The position numbers and the translations under genes are program-made. Under the pieces are notes generated by a model that saw only the letters and a list, made by a program, of their open reading frames with translations, had not been told where the DNA came from and ran no database searches. Below, piece after piece: positions 17,934 through 25,909 of a stretch of DNA of 64,000 nt. The stretch spans positions 1 through 64,000 of the forward strand of contig JAJEBR010000115.1 of the NCBI GenBank assembly GCA_022822445.1, given 5' to 3'. This DNA is from Gemmatimonadota bacterium. GTDB taxonomy: Bacteria; Gemmatimonadota; Gemmatimonadetes; Longimicrobiales; Gaopeijiaceae. Numbering within the stretch: the stretch's first letter is position 1; each line of letters opens with the position of its first letter.

Positions 17934-18461
17934 TCATGCCGAGAACAGGTCATCGAAAGTACCCGGGCGCATCCGGAACCGGTTGCGCTCCAGCTTCGCC
18001 GTCGCGTCTCGCAATTCGCCGACCCTGATCATTCCGGTCTTTACTGCCCACGACAGTATCGACGGTGTCGTCAGAATGCGGGATTCTCCGATCCGTTCAC
18101 ACGCGATCCTGCGGAACACCCCGCGTTCATCGGATGCGAGCATCCAACCGCGGTGTTCGGCCGCAGCCAGACTCGCTGCCTCTCCCAGGCCCATCATCTT
18201 CCTGTGTTCGTTGAAAGCCGCGAGTTCCTCTGGTGTCGCAGTGCCCGCCCGCCCGATCAGATTCTCGTTGACTGCGTCAGCTAGGACGACCTGCTGTTCT
18301 TGCCGCTGAATCTCCTGCTCCACCGCATCGAGTACGACGAAATGGTAGCCCGGCAACCGCGCTAGGATTGCCACTCGGTTCAGGATCAGGATGTTGATCA
18401 GCACGCTCGCGTCCAATGCGACCGTTGTAAGGCCCAGAACCGGGGAACGCCGAATGCTCAT
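17934..18461 (-). CDS. PIN-domain protein paired with XRE-ImmA protease
   Basis: A 175-residue protein. VALDASVLINIL gives the first PIN Asp, and MGLGEAASLAAAE plus MLASDERGVFRRIA supply the later acidic residues, consistent with a PIN RNase. The ATG at 18461 overlaps the stop of the XRE-ImmA gene (ATGA) and has GAGG 6 bases upstream. This matches toxin-type genes controlled by a DNA-binding ImmA/IrrE protein; the pair at 33212/33209 shows the same layout. Confidence 0.75.
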   Translation of the reverse strand: MSIRRSPVLGLTTVALDASVLINILILNRVAILARLPGYHFVVLDAVEQEIQRQEQQVVLADAVNENLIGRAGTATPEELAAFNEHRKMMGLGEAASLAAAEHRGWMLASDERGVFRRIACERIGESRILTTPSILSWAVKTGMIRVGELRDATAKLERNRFRMRPGTFDDLFSA

Positions 18462-19711
18462 TGGACCTCTTCGTGGACAGGGCCGCAAGCCGTCCGATGG
18501 CCGGCCTGCCGAAGGCGCTGGCTCAGATCCGGTACCCGGACCAACCGTCCCAACTCGTCGAGTTTGCGCTCCGTGATCTTGGAGCGCGTGAATGCCTCGA
18601 TCGCCATCGCCAGGAACCTGGAATGGACCCGGATCTCGCCGTCGGAATCGTCCAGCTCCGGAAGACCGAGGAATCCTCTGAGCGCCTTCGCAAGTCCCGC
18701 GCTGTCCTGCGCGGCCAGGGATGAGCGCTCATCTTCGGTCACGAAGTCAAGCCCCTTGAGCCGGTAGAGCATGGCGGTGCAACTGACGCCGAAATGGTGG
18801 GCCATCCTGACTACATCGTGCAGTTCGATGTTCTGTGTATCGACGCGCTTCCTGCCTTCAACGCGCGTTACAGCCTCTTCATCGAAAGTGTCGGCCCTGG
18901 TCCGACTCCCCAGCCCTTTGGACAGGGCGTTGACGTAGCTCCGCACACCCTCGGCGGGCATGAGGAATGAAGCCGCGAACGCGTTGGCCCGCACTTCCAT
19001 CAAGCTCGACCGGTCTCGGGCGTGGCTCAACATCGCCTTCAACTCGCGGTCCAAAAGGACATGGCCGTACTCATGTGCGAACGAGAAGCGGCGGCGCAGG
19101 ATGTGATGGGTCCGGTTTGCGGCCACGAGGACATTGCCATCGGCGCTGATCATAGTCAGCCCGGAGATACCGTCGTCCATGTCCACTAGGACGGTGCTAA
19201 TACCCTGTGCTCCCAGGAGGTTGGCCACGTCGGGGACTGGAGCAATTCCCAGGTCGAGTCGCCGGCGCTCCTTTTCAGCCGCGGCCTTGCCCTGTTGAAC
19301 CGCGTTCCACTTCGATGTTAGGGCGCGCAGAGAGTACTCAGGGATGGTCGAGATTCCGCGGTCCAGCTCCAACAACTCGTGCAGATTCGCGACTTCACGA
19401 TTGAGTTCTCTGCAGAGGCGAAGAGATGCCGTTGCAGCCGGACTTTCCCTCAGCTCGGGATGGGCACGGAACATCGCCGTGACCGGATCCCTCTCCTCGA
19501 ACCGATCCTCCAGGAAATCGCCGACATCGCGGGAATAGAGCTGCGCCAGCCGGTGGAGTTCCAGGCCCGACACACCCCGTTGCCCCGTTTCTATCTGAGA
19601 TACGGCGGAGCGGGCAACCCCGAGGGCTTTCGCGGCCTTCGCCTGGGTAGCGTGGCAAGCCTTCCGTGCGGCCCGGAGACGTCGAGCGAGTTCAAGCTGG
19701 GTGATCGGCAT
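18458..19711 (-). CDS. XRE-family regulator with ImmA/IrrE zinc peptidase domain
   Basis: A 417-residue protein: an N-terminal helix-turn-helix (residues ~10-60, AKALGVARSAVSQIETGQRG) and an ImmA/IrrE metallopeptidase with zinc motif HEYGH at 213-217. Such proteins repress an operon and cleave a repressor or antitoxin on a stress signal. It follows the SNase-like gene by 13 bases and overlaps the PIN gene by four, so the three are probably cotranscribed and autoregulated. Confidence 0.88.
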   Translation of the reverse strand: MPITQLELARRLRAARKACHATQAKAAKALGVARSAVSQIETGQRGVSGLELHRLAQLYSRDVGDFLEDRFEERDPVTAMFRAHPELRESPAATASLRLCRELNREVANLHELLELDRGISTIPEYSLRALTSKWNAVQQGKAAAEKERRRLDLGIAPVPDVANLLGAQGISTVLVDMDDGISGLTMISADGNVLVAANRTHHILRRRFSFAHEYGHVLLDRELKAMLSHARDRSSLMEVRANAFAASFLMPAEGVRSYVNALSKGLGSRTRADTFDEEAVTRVEGRKRVDTQNIELHDVVRMAHHFGVSCTAMLYRLKGLDFVTEDERSSLAAQDSAGLAKALRGFLGLPELDDSDGEIRVHSRFLAMAIEAFTRSKITERKLDELGRLVRVPDLSQRLRQAGHRTACGPVHEEVQ

Positions 19712-19723
19712 GGGCAGGTCTCG

Positions 19724-20011
19724 CTAATTCAGATTGAGTTGGACGACGGCGTTCACGTATTCGTACTCGCCGGCGACGTACCGCCAGACGTCGGCGGTCC
19801 GTGACGCGCGACGATCAAAGATCCTCACCTTGATCCGTACGAATCTGCCCAGGACTAGATCCTTAAGAGCCGCCCGGGCCCGGTTTGCTCCCGGTAGGCC
19901 CGGCTCGGGCACCACCACGTCGGCGAGGCGAACGACACCACGATCGCTGGAAGTCTGGAAGGTTTGGCCGGTGATCACTTCGGTAACGTATTCTTCAGGT
20001 ACATACAGCAT
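19724..20011 (-). CDS. SNase-like (OB-fold) small protein
   Basis: A 95-residue protein from the ATG at 20011, with AGGAGG 8-13 bases upstream. GVVRLADVVVPEPG, then NRARAALKDLVLGRFVRIKV, then FDRRASRTADVW follow the order of thermonuclease-like proteins (arginine strand, helix ending LVLG, basic strand). It is short for the family and has no export signal, so catalysis is uncertain. First gene of the minus-strand operon. Confidence 0.55.
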   Translation of the reverse strand: MLYVPEEYVTEVITGQTFQTSSDRGVVRLADVVVPEPGLPGANRARAALKDLVLGRFVRIKVRIFDRRASRTADVWRYVAGEYEYVNAVVQLNLN

Positions 20012-20437
20012 CGGGCACCTCCTGGACCTTGGCGGATTTCCGCGTGCACTGCCTGACTCCTCGTCGAGCAACTAAAGATCGTCAACAAGACACGAGCTGT
20101 CAAGAACTGCCGTGCTAGTATCCGATAATCAGACCACCGTCAGTTTCAGGAGCCGCCTGCGCTGAAGAGGCTCCCAGGGCCGAACTCGACAGGCTCGACG
20201 CGGCTCACGACCGCAAGGCTGTCGAAGGCGAAGAGTTCGGCAGGGCCCATGGGTTTCCCGAAAGGCCGGGGAGTTGACGGTACCGTTCGGCCGGTCTGAA
20301 TCGTCGATGCGATAGATGGAGGAGACAGTCACCGCCGACGTGGCATTCGCGGTAGCGCGCCTATCTATGACCCTTGCGCGCGTGATCCCTCCATTCAGGC
20401 CCGAGCGGGGTCAACCCGGCCCGGAAGCCAGGCCCGC

Positions 20438-20640
20438 TTACCCCTCGGAGGCTCCCTCAAGCTCCGCGAACATCTCGTCCGCGCTCGCGAATCGCGCCGC
20501 GCGCGTGCTCACCATCTCGTCAACTTCGGCCATGGCAGCTCGTGTTCCGCGTTCGCGACCTTCAGCGCGAGCGGGAACGCCTGGTCGACGGCGATGCGAT
20601 GGAACAGCAGCCGCATGGTTTGCGAAAGCTGTCAGACCCC
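20438..20640 (-). pseudogene. RelB/DinJ-type antitoxin remnant with frameshift
   Basis: On the minus strand LSQTMRLLFHRIAVDQAFPL is a RelB/DinJ ribbon-helix-helix C-terminal half (compare LSVSDVIRMVLLRVAEEN at 40285). About 45 bases later the homology moves to another frame, MAEVDEMVSTRAARFASADE then MFAELEGASEG and a stop at 20438. The N-terminus is missing and no toxin follows. Confidence 0.6.
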
Positions 20641-20671
20641 TCTATGACGCCCCGCTTGAGCCGCGTCCGAG

Positions 20672-21949
20672 TCAGAACGTACAGGTCTCCTCGGCAATGA
20701 CCCCACCGACTTCGTTCACCAAACGAAACCGGTGCACGAAGTCGAGGTCCATTTCGTCTGAAGAGATCCCGTACAGCTCGCCGCCAGCGCCAACCTCCAC
20801 CCTCCGCAGGCCGACCGGAGCCGACACCGTGGCGCGGTATCGCCCGCAGTTGTCCAGGACATCCCACGTCGAGCCCCCTTCCGTCTCGGGCTCCTCCCTC
20901 TGCACCCACAGCCATCCCTCGGGCGAAGTTGCGAGGGTCGCGAGGATCGGGACGAACTCCGCCTCTTCCGCCGGCGGAGGCGGGACATCGCCCACCTGAA
21001 CCGTGCGGACCGTGTCTCCGGCGAAAATGACCTTGTCGAAGCGATACCCGGAACGGTGGGCCACCCACACCATTCCGCCGCGCTCGACCGTCCACGCAAA
21101 TCGTGGGTCTTCATTCCGGACCCATCGCGCCGAAATCGCGCTGCCCCCGCGCGTGGCACGTCCCGCAGGGGGGCCGGTCTCCACGAGTTTCCGTGACTCG
21201 ATCAGCAGCGTGTCTCCGGGCAGCATCTCGTAGTCGTCCGACACCGGCGAACGAACCACATGCACGTCCGTGCGCCCCTCAATCGGCTCACGCTCCCGTA
21301 CCGGCTCACGGACCCGGACGCTCACGACGGAAAACACCGAACCGTCCGTTCCGGCGGCGATCACCCGCCTGGAAATCGGAACCTCGCCAGGGAAAAACAA
21401 GCCGGGGTAGCGCTGCCATGCGTACCGGCGCAACTCGCTCCCGAGCGCGTCGACAACCGACAGCTGGTAACCGTCGCCGATCCACAGCTGGTCGGGCGCC
21501 CGCCACATGATTCTATGATTGGTGCGGCTCTCCCGGTACCTGATCTCTCCCGGCCCGTCACCATCGCGCGCCATGGTCCTCAGGTAGGCGCCGTCCCGGT
21601 CAAAGACCCGGACCTCCTTCGATCCGACATCCAGCACGTAGATATGCCCGGCCGGGTCCACCGCAATGTCCTGGATGTCCCCGAACCCCTCCGGTCCGTC
21701 GCCCATGACGTTCCCCAGTCTGAGCTCCTCGACCAGGCGCCACGCCCCGGCGTCTCCGCCGCGTTGCGGGAATTCGGTCGTCACCACGGGACGCCCATCA
21801 ACCGTGTCCACCACGACCTCCTGTGAAGCGGATCCGTCCGCGCCCTGGACCGGCAAAGGTGTCAGTCCGGCCAGAATTGCCGCCACTGTCGCGGACATCG
21901 TGCGGAGGGTTCCGATCGCCGGCAACCAACTCAAGGGCTGTGCCTTCAC
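20672..21949 (-). CDS. secreted six-bladed beta-propeller protein
   Basis: A 425-residue protein if started at the GTG at 21949, which has GGAGG 9 bases upstream and opens a signal peptide (KAQPLSWLPAIGTLRTMSAT to LPVQGADG). Longer frames upstream begin without one. Blades: DIQDIAVDPAGHIYVLDVGS, then ARDGDGPGEI; the C-terminal blade ends VIAEETCTF. It is divergent from the propeller gene at 22103. Confidence 0.8.
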   Translation of the reverse strand: MKAQPLSWLPAIGTLRTMSATVAAILAGLTPLPVQGADGSASQEVVVDTVDGRPVVTTEFPQRGGDAGAWRLVEELRLGNVMGDGPEGFGDIQDIAVDPAGHIYVLDVGSKEVRVFDRDGAYLRTMARDGDGPGEIRYRESRTNHRIMWRAPDQLWIGDGYQLSVVDALGSELRRYAWQRYPGLFFPGEVPISRRVIAAGTDGSVFSVVSVRVREPVREREPIEGRTDVHVVRSPVSDDYEMLPGDTLLIESRKLVETGPPAGRATRGGSAISARWVRNEDPRFAWTVERGGMVWVAHRSGYRFDKVIFAGDTVRTVQVGDVPPPPAEEAEFVPILATLATSPEGWLWVQREEPETEGGSTWDVLDNCGRYRATVSAPVGLRRVEVGAGGELYGISSDEMDLDFVHRFRLVNEVGGVIAEETCTF

Positions 21950-22102
21950 GTCAACGCACCTCCATCGCCGCGCCGGCCTCGGGATCTCCCAGCTGCTGAC
22001 GCACATGCTCGCTTTCGCCACCGGGTCGAACGATGGGGGGGTTGGGGTGGTGGCACAAGGCCATCGGCCGACCATATTTCTGATGCTACGGACCCCAAAG
22101 AG

Positions 22103-23215
22103 ATGAGTCGAGCAATGCTGCATGAATCCGGTTACCCGGTCGGGATTGCCCTTGCCGCACTGGCCCTCGCCGCCGGCCCGGCCACCGCCCAGGAACTCGT
22201 CGAACTCCCGCTGGAGGACCGAATCCTCGACGCCTCGTTCCCCGAGGTCTACCGCATCGGCGACGGCGTGCGCGATTGGGAACTGCTGACCCGCGTTACA
22301 TCGATCGGATTCGACGACCTGGAAGGGGGCCTTGAGAGATGGGCCCGCTATCCCGGGGTGGCACCGGGAGAGACGCCGCCTCTGTATTACGTCAGGAGCG
22401 CGGATCCCAGGCTTCGCAAGGTGGACCGGTGGAACGGCAGTCTGCTGGCCCAGGTCACCACCTCGCGTACGCTCACGACCGATTCCAGCACGACGCCCCC
22501 GCGAGCCAACCTCGAGATCGGCCCCGGTCCGCGCACAGTGCTGCGTGTTTCACTCGACGGGGACGCGGCGCACGAGGAACAGGTGGCGCAGGCGACGAAT
22601 CCGCGTGCCCAGGGCGTCTTCTTCTTCGGAGCACTCCCCGGCGACAGAGTCGCCTTTGCTGACACGTCTACCTATGTGGTGAGCATCGCGGACCCCACCG
22701 GGCGCACCGGCCATGTCTTCGTTCGCCCCCTGCCGCCTCGTGTGTGGGACGCCGGCACCGCCCGGAAGTTCAAGGACTACGTGAAGGAGAGCCTGGCGGC
22801 GGCGGCCGCCGAAGGAGGTAACCGTGCCGAGATGTTGGGCATGTTCGGGGGACTCGAGGCCTTCCAGCAGAGTATCGAGGAGGCGGAGTTCGACGGGCCG
22901 ATTCCGCTGATCACCGAGATGGAGACCACCTGGGAGGGGAACATCTGGGTCCTCCGTATCCCCACCCGCGGGTTCCCCGACGTGGACATGCTGGAAGGTG
23001 CCGTGGCGGGCGTCACGTCGGAACCCACCGGCTTGACGGCGGTTGGGCCCGGACCCATCGACGTGATTACGCCCGGGGGCGAGTACCTCGGCACGATTCC
23101 GGACTTGCGGATGCCCAACGCCTTCGGCCCCGACGGGCTGGTGGCCTACGTCGGACTGGACGTGTTCGACGTGTCGACCGTGGTGGTGAGGCGTCTGCCG
23201 GAGGGGATCCGTTGA
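22103..23215 (+). CDS. beta-propeller protein with internal deletion
   Basis: A 370-residue exported protein (MLHESGYPV to GPATAQ). Start and end match the family (ELVELPLEDR, DWELLTRVTSIGFDD, GPDGLVAYVGLDVFDVSTVV). Directly after IGFDD the GEGPGEF blade and its neighbours are missing: the text jumps to LEGGLERWARYPG, roughly 80 residues shorter than the 2079 gene at that point. It may fold with fewer blades or be a decaying copy. The start could be 22103 or 22115. Confidence 0.75.
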   Translation: MSRAMLHESGYPVGIALAALALAAGPATAQELVELPLEDRILDASFPEVYRIGDGVRDWELLTRVTSIGFDDLEGGLERWARYPGVAPGETPPLYYVRSADPRLRKVDRWNGSLLAQVTTSRTLTTDSSTTPPRANLEIGPGPRTVLRVSLDGDAAHEEQVAQATNPRAQGVFFFGALPGDRVAFADTSTYVVSIADPTGRTGHVFVRPLPPRVWDAGTARKFKDYVKESLAAAAAEGGNRAEMLGMFGGLEAFQQSIEEAEFDGPIPLITEMETTWEGNIWVLRIPTRGFPDVDMLEGAVAGVTSEPTGLTAVGPGPIDVITPGGEYLGTIPDLRMPNAFGPDGLVAYVGLDVFDVSTVVVRRLPEGIR

Positions 23216-23540
23216 TTGGGGATGCCCTCGGCGGAAAGCGCCCTTCCCGTGGATCAGGTGTACGCGGCGGACTGAAGGCGATCGATGATCGCGAGAACCT
23301 CATCCATCCTGTCGAGCTTTCGAGCTACAGCTGTCGCCACTGGTCCTCCTTTACGAGTGCTACAGGGCTCGTGGTGGGCCATGCATACCATGACCGACCA
23401 TTGACCCTGCCCGCCCTTCCCCGGAGATCGGGCGCGTCAGCTACCCACCATCAAGCGCCCGGAGACCCACCTTGCCGGCGGTGGTCGATGGTCGTCATCC
23501 ACTGATCGACGCCGAGTTCGTACTTCAGCCCGCGCACCGA
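23216..23540. other. intergenic region, nothing recognised
   Basis: I see no gene, RNA or strong hairpin between the propeller stop and the tandem repeats. Confidence 0.4.
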
Positions 23541-23655
23541 GGTGGACGACATGCCTCGGAATGGATGGACGGCATCCGTCGGAATGGGTGGACGGCATGG
23601 ATCGGAATCGGTGGACGACATGTGTCGGAATCAGTGGACGACATGTGTCGGAATC
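23541..23655. repeat. five tandem ~23-bp units
   Basis: Five imperfect units of 22-24 bp with consensus GGTGGACGACATGTGTCGG followed by AATC; the last two are nearly identical. They lie 210 bases before the Rpn gene. A related three-unit array lies after it (24951-25019). Multiple short terminal repeats are typical of IS21-like ends, but both arrays point the same way and no istAB genes are present. Confidence 0.8.
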
Positions 23656-23865
23656 AGACACGTAGAATGTGGAATCAATCTCCGCTGAGGGGGGCGTTGT
23701 CCTCCATCCTGGGGCGAAAGTGGCGGACAATCCGGCTGGTGGGCGGGTATGATCGCCTTGGCTTGGCCCATCCTGCCATGTATGCGCCCCCCGCCATCCC
23801 GCATCTTGGGGTTCCAACGCCCGCCGGACCGGCGGCGTCCATCCCCGGGGGAACGGAACCCGCCC

Positions 23866-24786
23866 GTGAGGGACCCCTTACTGAAGCGACTCTTCGGTCA
23901 CGCCGAGGTGGTCGAGATTCTGATCCGCGACATGTTGCCGGAGGATGTCGGCCGGATCGATTTCGCCACGCTGGAGAAGGTGGGCACCGAACTCGTCGGC
24001 GAGGCGCTCGTTCGCCGGTACCCCGACATGCTGTGGACGGCCCGCACCCGCGACGGCACCGGCCGCGTCCTCATCCTGACGGAGTTCCAGGGCCAGCAGG
24101 ATCGGCTCATGCCCCTTCGGACGACGATCTACTCCCACCTGGCGGTGCAGGAGCTGCTGCGGAGAACGCGCCCCGCGCCCAGTCCCGCCTCCATCGATGT
24201 GCTGCGGCCCTTGGTGATCTACCACGGACCCGGTGCATGGAGGGGTCCGACCTCGCTGGACGAACTCTTCCCGCGCGGGATTCCGCGCGAGTTCCGGGTC
24301 GTCTTCCGGGATGCGGAAAGGGGCGGATCCGGCGCCGCCGTCGACCTGGTCGGAGCGATGGCGAGTCTCGATCGGGAGCGATCGTTGGCGGGAACGCTCG
24401 CGGCGCTGGGCAGGCTGCGGCAGATCGCCGAGCGGACCGGCGACCGGCTGGATCGGCTTCTGGCCGAGTGCATCGGGGCATGGCTAGTTTCGAAGGGTCG
24501 GATCACCAAGGACCAGAACAGGGAGGCGACGACGATGACGCAGGTGATGACGGAGTACGAGCGGAGCCTGGAGGAGTGGGGGAGCGAGAAGTACGCCGAG
24601 GGGCATGCCGCCGCGCTGTGCCGTCTGGCCGGCAGACGGTTCGGCGAGGACGCGGGCGAGCGGTTGGCCGATATATTCGGGACGCCGCCGGACTCCCAGC
24701 GGCTCGCGAGGGCGGAGGCGGCGGTGATCGAGTGCTCGACGGCGGAGGAGCTGCTTCGGCGGGTGCGCGGCTCCTCGGGAGGCTGA
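23866..24786 (+). CDS. Rpn-family recombination-promoting nuclease / transposase-like protein
   Basis: A 306-residue protein from the GTG at 23866 (VRDPLLKRLFGHAEVVEILI). The PD-(D/E)XK core is visible: RRYPDMLWTARTRDG (Asp), then VLILTEFQGQQDRLMPLR (Glu-x-Gln), then LVIYHG. The C-terminus ends VIECSTAEELLRRVRG. Rpn proteins are DNA nucleases that spread in bacterial genomes and raise recombination. A dead relative lies at 3508-3825. The start is tentative because the ribosome site is weak. Confidence 0.82.
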   Translation: MRDPLLKRLFGHAEVVEILIRDMLPEDVGRIDFATLEKVGTELVGEALVRRYPDMLWTARTRDGTGRVLILTEFQGQQDRLMPLRTTIYSHLAVQELLRRTRPAPSPASIDVLRPLVIYHGPGAWRGPTSLDELFPRGIPREFRVVFRDAERGGSGAAVDLVGAMASLDRERSLAGTLAALGRLRQIAERTGDRLDRLLAECIGAWLVSKGRITKDQNREATTMTQVMTEYERSLEEWGSEKYAEGHAAALCRLAGRRFGEDAGERLADIFGTPPDSQRLARAEAAVIECSTAEELLRRVRGSSGG

Positions 24787-24950
24787 TTCCGGACGAGGAC
24801 GGCGACGGCCCGCGACGACTACGCCGCCACGGATTCCACCCGAATCTCACCGGTGTGGTATGCCCGCAACGGCCGAGCGCACCGGCGAGGGCGAAGGCAG
24901 CGCGTTCTCGGATTCCGGTAGTGGGGCGGGGTAGGCAGCGGGCGCTTGTC

Positions 24951-25019
24951 GGTGATCGGCTTGCAATGGAATGGGTGATCGGCATGGAATGGAATCACTG
25001 ATCGGCATGGAGCGGAATC
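24951..25019. repeat. three tandem ~23-bp units
   Basis: Units of 22-24 bp, GGTGATCGGCATGGAATGG then AATC, sharing GGTG..CGGCATG....GGAATC with the array at 23541-23655. The two arrays bracket the Rpn gene in direct orientation. Confidence 0.75.
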
Positions 25020-25124
25020 AGCAGGGCCCATGGGAGCTCACCGCAGCCCACATGCGACCGATGATGGTGCGCACCGGGGGATGAAGCCTGGCAAGCACTG
25101 CCCCAATGGGTTACCTTGGATCGC

Positions 25125-25265
25125 ATGCAGACCGTTGCCGAGACTCCGCTCTTTACCCGCTAGGCTGACAAGCTGTTCAGTGAGGCAGAGCAGCGCGATC
25201 TGATCGACGATCTGGCCGAGAACCCCTTGGCGGGTGACGGGATTCCCGGGACCGAACAACAATGA
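25125..25265 (+). pseudogene. RelE/HigB-type toxin, dead
   Basis: MQTVAETPLFTR, stop (TAG at 25161), ADKLFSEAEQRDLIDDLAEN then PLAGDGIPGT and a jump to EQQ and stop. The opening and the LAENPLAGDxIPGTGG region are typical of RelE/HigB toxins, but there is a nonsense codon and the catalytic C-terminal half is missing. The final TGA overlaps the antitoxin ATG, keeping operon geometry. Confidence 0.72.
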
Positions 25266-25540
25266 GTACGTTCGGAGAAGACCTGATCCAGTCCCTGAAC
25301 GAAGCGCTGGCCCACTCGAAGGGCGAGGGCCCTGCCATTGTTCACTCGCCGATAGCTCCGCGCGAGGTCCGGAAGCAGGCCAGGCTGACGCAGGCACAGA
25401 TGGCCGTCCTGATGGGCATGAGCGTGTCGGGCTACAGAAAATGGGAGCAGGGGACGCGTCGCGTCAGCGGCCCGGCCGAGACTCTTCTGCGCGTCATCGC
25501 GCACGACCCAAACGCGGTCAGGCGTGCACTACTGGGCTGA
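25262..25540 (+). CDS. XRE-family antitoxin (HigA/NadS type)
   Basis: A 92-residue helix-turn-helix protein: EVRKQARLTQAQMAVLMGMS then VSGYRKWEQGTRRVSG is the DNA-binding domain. It overlaps the dead toxin (ATGA) and the following 66-residue gene by one base. With the toxin dead it can only serve as an orphan repressor or a neutraliser of related toxins. Confidence 0.82.
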   Translation: MSTFGEDLIQSLNEALAHSKGEGPAIVHSPIAPREVRKQARLTQAQMAVLMGMSVSGYRKWEQGTRRVSGPAETLLRVIAHDPNAVRRALLG

Positions 25541-25740
25541 TGAAGACGGATCAACTGGCCAAGATTCTGAAAGAGAATCCCAAGATCGATCCAACAGCGA
25601 TCGAACGCAGCCGTCAGGCCGCGAAACAGCTCGCCGATGTGGGGGTCAAGCTGGGTGGCTACAGGCTGGCACCGGCGTTGGGTGGCAAGATCCTCAGGAA
25701 CTCAGGGCGGTCTGCGAGAGGGAGGGGGCGGCGGGAATAG
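25540..25740 (+). CDS. small protein following the antitoxin
   Basis: 66 residues, MKTDQLAKILKENPKIDPTA then IERSRQAAKQLADVGVKLGG, predicted helical with a basic tail. Its ATG overlaps the antitoxin stop (TGATG). A scrap of the same gene (ATGAAGACGAACCAACTG) follows the RelE-like stub at 40437 in the same geometry, so it seems a repeated third member of toxin-antitoxin operons. Function unknown. Confidence 0.6.
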   Translation: MKTDQLAKILKENPKIDPTAIERSRQAAKQLADVGVKLGGYRLAPALGGKILRNSGRSARGRGRRE

Positions 25741-25748
25741 CGACGAAA

Positions 25749-25787
25749 TGTAAAGTCTGGTTGACCAAATGTATGGTCCGGTTGACA
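25749..25787. repeat. 39-bp four-half-site element, copy 6
   Basis: TGTAA, 8 bases, TGACC, AAA, TGTAT, 8 bases, TGACA. Its spacers AGTCTGGT and GGTCCGGT are the same as in copy 9 (40470), and homology between the two continues ~40 bases on the right. Confidence 0.83.
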
Positions 25788-25909
25788 TTTCTGCCCTATT
25801 CCGGAAGCATCCGCTGCAATGTCGCGCGCAGCACGCGGTCAATCGCGGCCGCCATTCGGCGGCCATCGCCCCCCTCCGACCCACCCCCTCCACCTCTTCC
25901 GGCAATCCC

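Noticed and set aside
20129-20332. Small minus-strand frame between the SNase-like gene and the antitoxin remnant
   Set aside because: No ribosome site, Arg/Pro-rich shadow composition, and no recognisable similarity.
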